64,000 nucleotides of DNA from Brumimicrobium oceani (GTDB taxonomy: Bacteria; Bacteroidota; Bacteroidia; Flavobacteriales_D; Crocinitomicaceae), in the NCBI RefSeq assembly GCF_003143775.1, contig NZ_QFRJ01000004.1, positions 62,001 to 126,000 on the forward strand, read 5' to 3'. The notes below the pieces were generated by a model. That model made no database searches. It worked only from the letters and a program-made list of their open reading frames with translations, and had not been told where the DNA came from. A program made the translations under genes and the position numbers. Positions 61,875 through 64,000 of this stretch are shown here, piece after piece. Within the stretch, counting starts at the first letter, position 1; each line of letters begins with the position of its first letter.

Positions 61875-61996
61875 TAATCAATTTTACGCCTAAGAAAATT
61901 GATTAGATATAATACAAACCCCCAACAAAATCCTAAAGAATCATAAATCACAACATAATTCACGTGTTCTATGTGATGACCTTCACATCAGAACAC
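61875..61996. repeat. Two hairpins in the tRNA-mgtE spacer
   Basis: TAATCAATTTT at 61875-61885 and AAAATTGATTA at 61895-61905 are perfect 11-base arms. GTGTTCTATGTGA at 61964-61976 faces TCACATCAGAACAC at 61983-61996 with one bulge. The rest of 61834-62074 has no gene. Neither hairpin has a T run fitting a terminator of mgtE. Confidence 0.5.
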
Positions 61997-62074
61997 CTCT
62001 GACGCACAAGGTGTACGAAGGTTTTGCTATTCTTTGCTACTCTTTACACATCGATATCAAGACTGCACTCCTAC

Positions 62075-63415
62075 TTAAAATCCAAAATACCAACTGGCAA
62101 TGCTAAAGTAAATAATTACCCCACTAATATCGGCTATTGAAGTAATCAAAGGGGCGCTTGCTGTTGCAGGATCTAGTTTTAGTTTGGTGAATACAAAAGG
62201 AAGTAGCAATCCAACTGTGCTCCCCATAAGAACGGTTAAGGTCATTGTTAGGGCAACTACAACAATCACTTCCGGAGCTCGAAAACTAGCTACTAAAGCA
62301 ACTCCTGCGGCCATTGTGAGCCCTAGGAATAATGAAACAACCAACTCTTTCCCTATTAATTTGTACCAATCAGACATTTTAACATCTCCCATGGCTAGCG
62401 ATCGAATCATTAGGGTTGCAGTTTGAGAACCTGCATTTCCGCCACTATCAATGAGTAATGGAAGAAAGAAAACCAATGCGACAACCGATTGAATGACATT
62501 TTCGAAACTTTCTAATACTGCTCCTGAGAAAAGATTCATAAACACCAAAGCCAATAACCAAAAGACACGGTTTTTATACAAATCAAAAATCCTTGCTTTC
62601 AAGGGATTTGTGACAGAGCTTTGCATGGCACCGAATTTATGGAAATCCTCTGAGCTTTCTGCATCGGCAATATCCATGATATCATCAAAAGTTACAATAC
62701 CAATAAGCACCCCTTCTTCACTCACAACAGGCAATGCTACCCTATCATAATTTTTAAACATCTTTATGGCTTCTTCTTGATCATCGGTTGCATTCAAGGC
62801 AACAAATTGATGATTAATTAAATTATTTACTGCTTGATTTGGATCTGCCAAAAGCAATTCCTTTATTCTTAAATCATCGAGTAATTTCCAATTTTCGTCA
62901 ACGATATAAATTACGTTTAATGTTTCTGAATCGTGACCGTATTGACGAATATGCTGAAAAGTATCAATTACGGTGAACTCTGGCTGAACAGCAACATATT
63001 CGGTCGTCATTAATCGACCTATACTGTCCTTGGGATAACCCAAAAGCTGATTGGTAATTGCTCTTTGTTCTGGCGAAAGATATTGGATGAGTTTCTGTGC
63101 AACTTCTCCTGGAAGCTCCGCTAAAAAAGCAGTTCTATCATCGGGTTCTATATCATTAAGAAGTCGCGCTATTTTTGAAGCATTTTCTGCTAAGCCTTCA
63201 ATTATTTCTTGTCGCTTATCTTGAGAAAGCCTTTTAAAAACATCTTTGGTTTGTTCGTTGTCCAGTAATCTAAAAATGATAATCTTGTCGCGTTCTGCGA
63301 GCTCCTCAAGAAGTTCAGCAACATCATAAGGCTCAATTCGCCCGACTTCTTTTTTTAGTGCTTTCCATTTACCCTCTTTAATCAAGTCGATTAAGCGTGT
63401 TTTTATTTCATTCAT
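62075..63415 (-). CDS. mgtE: MgtE-family magnesium transporter
   Basis: A 446-residue Mg2+ channel. The cytoplasmic N domain (LAERDKIIIFRLLDNEQTKD) is followed by two CBS domains (GRLMTTEYVAVQPEFTVIDT and GVLIGIVTFDDIMDIADAES) and a five-helix membrane domain with FFLPLLIDSGGNAGSQTATL, the conserved pore region. The ATG at 63415 (MNEIKTRLIDLIKEGKW) fits the family better than a start nine codons upstream at 63442. Magnesium bound between the cytoplasmic domains closes the channel in characterised members. Confidence 0.95.
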   Translation of the reverse strand: MNEIKTRLIDLIKEGKWKALKKEVGRIEPYDVAELLEELAERDKIIIFRLLDNEQTKDVFKRLSQDKRQEIIEGLAENASKIARLLNDIEPDDRTAFLAELPGEVAQKLIQYLSPEQRAITNQLLGYPKDSIGRLMTTEYVAVQPEFTVIDTFQHIRQYGHDSETLNVIYIVDENWKLLDDLRIKELLLADPNQAVNNLINHQFVALNATDDQEEAIKMFKNYDRVALPVVSEEGVLIGIVTFDDIMDIADAESSEDFHKFGAMQSSVTNPLKARIFDLYKNRVFWLLALVFMNLFSGAVLESFENVIQSVVALVFFLPLLIDSGGNAGSQTATLMIRSLAMGDVKMSDWYKLIGKELVVSLFLGLTMAAGVALVASFRAPEVIVVVALTMTLTVLMGSTVGLLLPFVFTKLKLDPATASAPLITSIADISGVIIYFSIASWYFGF

Positions 63416-63581
63416 CTTGGTCAACTTTAAAATGCACACCAATAACAGGAAAATTTAATTGGTTCACAACAGATACAAGAAGAATAGCTGCTTTAAAAAC
63501 TAATCAACATGAAAATAAAAATCTATAAAAATTTAAGAATACCATCTTATTTATGGAGATTAGGTCTGTATAAGGCCCCCC

Positions 63582-64000
63582 CTATTTACCTTCATTCCAA
63601 TAGTAACTATCGGGATAGATGCGTTCACCAAAAATTGCTGTCCCCACTCTTATAATTGTTGCTCCTTCTTGTATTGCAATTTCTAAATCACCGCTCATTC
63701 CCATTGAGAGTTCTTTCAAATCCACATTTGGAAGTTGCAGAGCCGTCGCTTCTTCTTGAATACTTTTCAAGAGTTTAAAACATTTTCTCACCTTTTCTGG
63801 CTCAGAACTGAACAATCCGATAGTCATTAAACCCTTGATATGAATATTATTGAATTTTGAAACCTTTTTAATTAAATCAAGAGCGTTTTCTGGAGCAACA
63901 CCAAACTTACTTTCTTCATAAGAAGTGTTTACTTGAACATAAATATCAATTTCCTTTTTCTCAAATTTCAATCTTTGATACAGCTTCTCTGCCAATTCAT
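63582..64000 (-). CDS. YggS/PROSC-family PLP-binding protein, C-terminal part
   Basis: This gene enters from the right edge; about 139 C-terminal codons are visible. VQVNTSYEESKFGVAPENAL, SMGMSGDLEIAIQEGATIIR and VGTAIFGER are the family's second half, in which SMGMSxD and the GTAIFG end bind the PLP phosphate. The PLP lysine lies in the missing N-terminal part. Such proteins keep PLP and amino-acid balance. The spacer to mgtE (63416-63581) shows nothing notable. Confidence 0.93.
   Translation of the reverse strand, partial: ELAEKLYQRLKFEKKEIDIYVQVNTSYEESKFGVAPENALDLIKKVSKFNNIHIKGLMTIGLFSSEPEKVRKCFKLLKSIQEEATALQLPNVDLKELSMGMSGDLEIAIQEGATIIRVGTAIFGERIYPDSYYWNEGK

Overview
The window reads as a chromosome segment of an AT-rich member of the Bacteroidota, most likely Flavobacteriales. 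Supporting signs are promoters with the TAnnTTTG -7 box in front of many genes, starts with A-rich leaders and no strong Shine-Dalgarno, a TonB receptor with an N-terminal carboxypeptidase-regulatory-like domain, a GH3-family protein, a large A2M-family protein, a short S14, and one continuous str-S10-spc-alpha ribosomal cluster. No phage, plasmid, CRISPR or integron structure was seen. The genus cannot be fixed by eye.

Layout. 1-473: start of a POT-family peptide transporter, cut by the window edge. 0.9-6.2 kb: a lipoprotein M1 aminopeptidase, then a TonB receptor and a secreted thioredoxin-fold protein. 6.3-7.35 kb: a REP-associated tyrosine transposase (RAYT) between two long perfect palindromes sharing one core. 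7.3-13.3 kb: a 1987-residue alpha-2-macroglobulin-like protein whose thioester motif is missing. 13.6-17.2 kb: yidD, two secreted proteins of unknown function and an FMN glutamate-synthase-like protein, with hairpin repeats. 17.8-18.9 kb: rpsF-rpsR-rplI. 19-24 kb: a SpoU methyltransferase, DoxX, a HEAT-like protein, a deoxynucleoside kinase, and a GH3 protein coupled to a secreted protein. 24.1-26.3 kb: the ribosome-assembly GTPases Era and Der.

26.4-43.5 kb: rpsL to rplQ in one direction, 32 genes, including rpmJ, rpmD and corrected starts for secY, rpsN, rpsQ and rplW. A good promoter precedes rpsL and a terminator follows rplQ. tuf is not in it. 43.5-47 kb: repeat-rich spacers around a PcrA/UvrD helicase. 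47-55 kb: a TPR/PD40 protein, an EI24 membrane protein, purB, a secreted unknown, and an outer-membrane barrel next to the Kdo transferase waaA. 55.3 kb: a small protein that looks like an IS200-type transposase that has lost its catalytic residues. 55.8-58.6 kb: Bax-inhibitor-like protein and a desaturase/YjbR/Hsp15 operon. 58.9-61.5 kb: mrp, a NifU-like scaffold, a DgkA-like protein and a universal stress protein. 61.7 kb: tRNA-Asn. 62-64 kb: mgtE and a partial YggS protein.

Most of the window is housekeeping. The items most worth a second look are the degenerate HUH-transposase protein at 55.3 kb, the RAYT with its palindromes, the thioester-less A2M protein, the TonB receptor with a CxxC in its plug beside a CxxC thioredoxin-fold protein, and several hairpin repeat families in the spacers.
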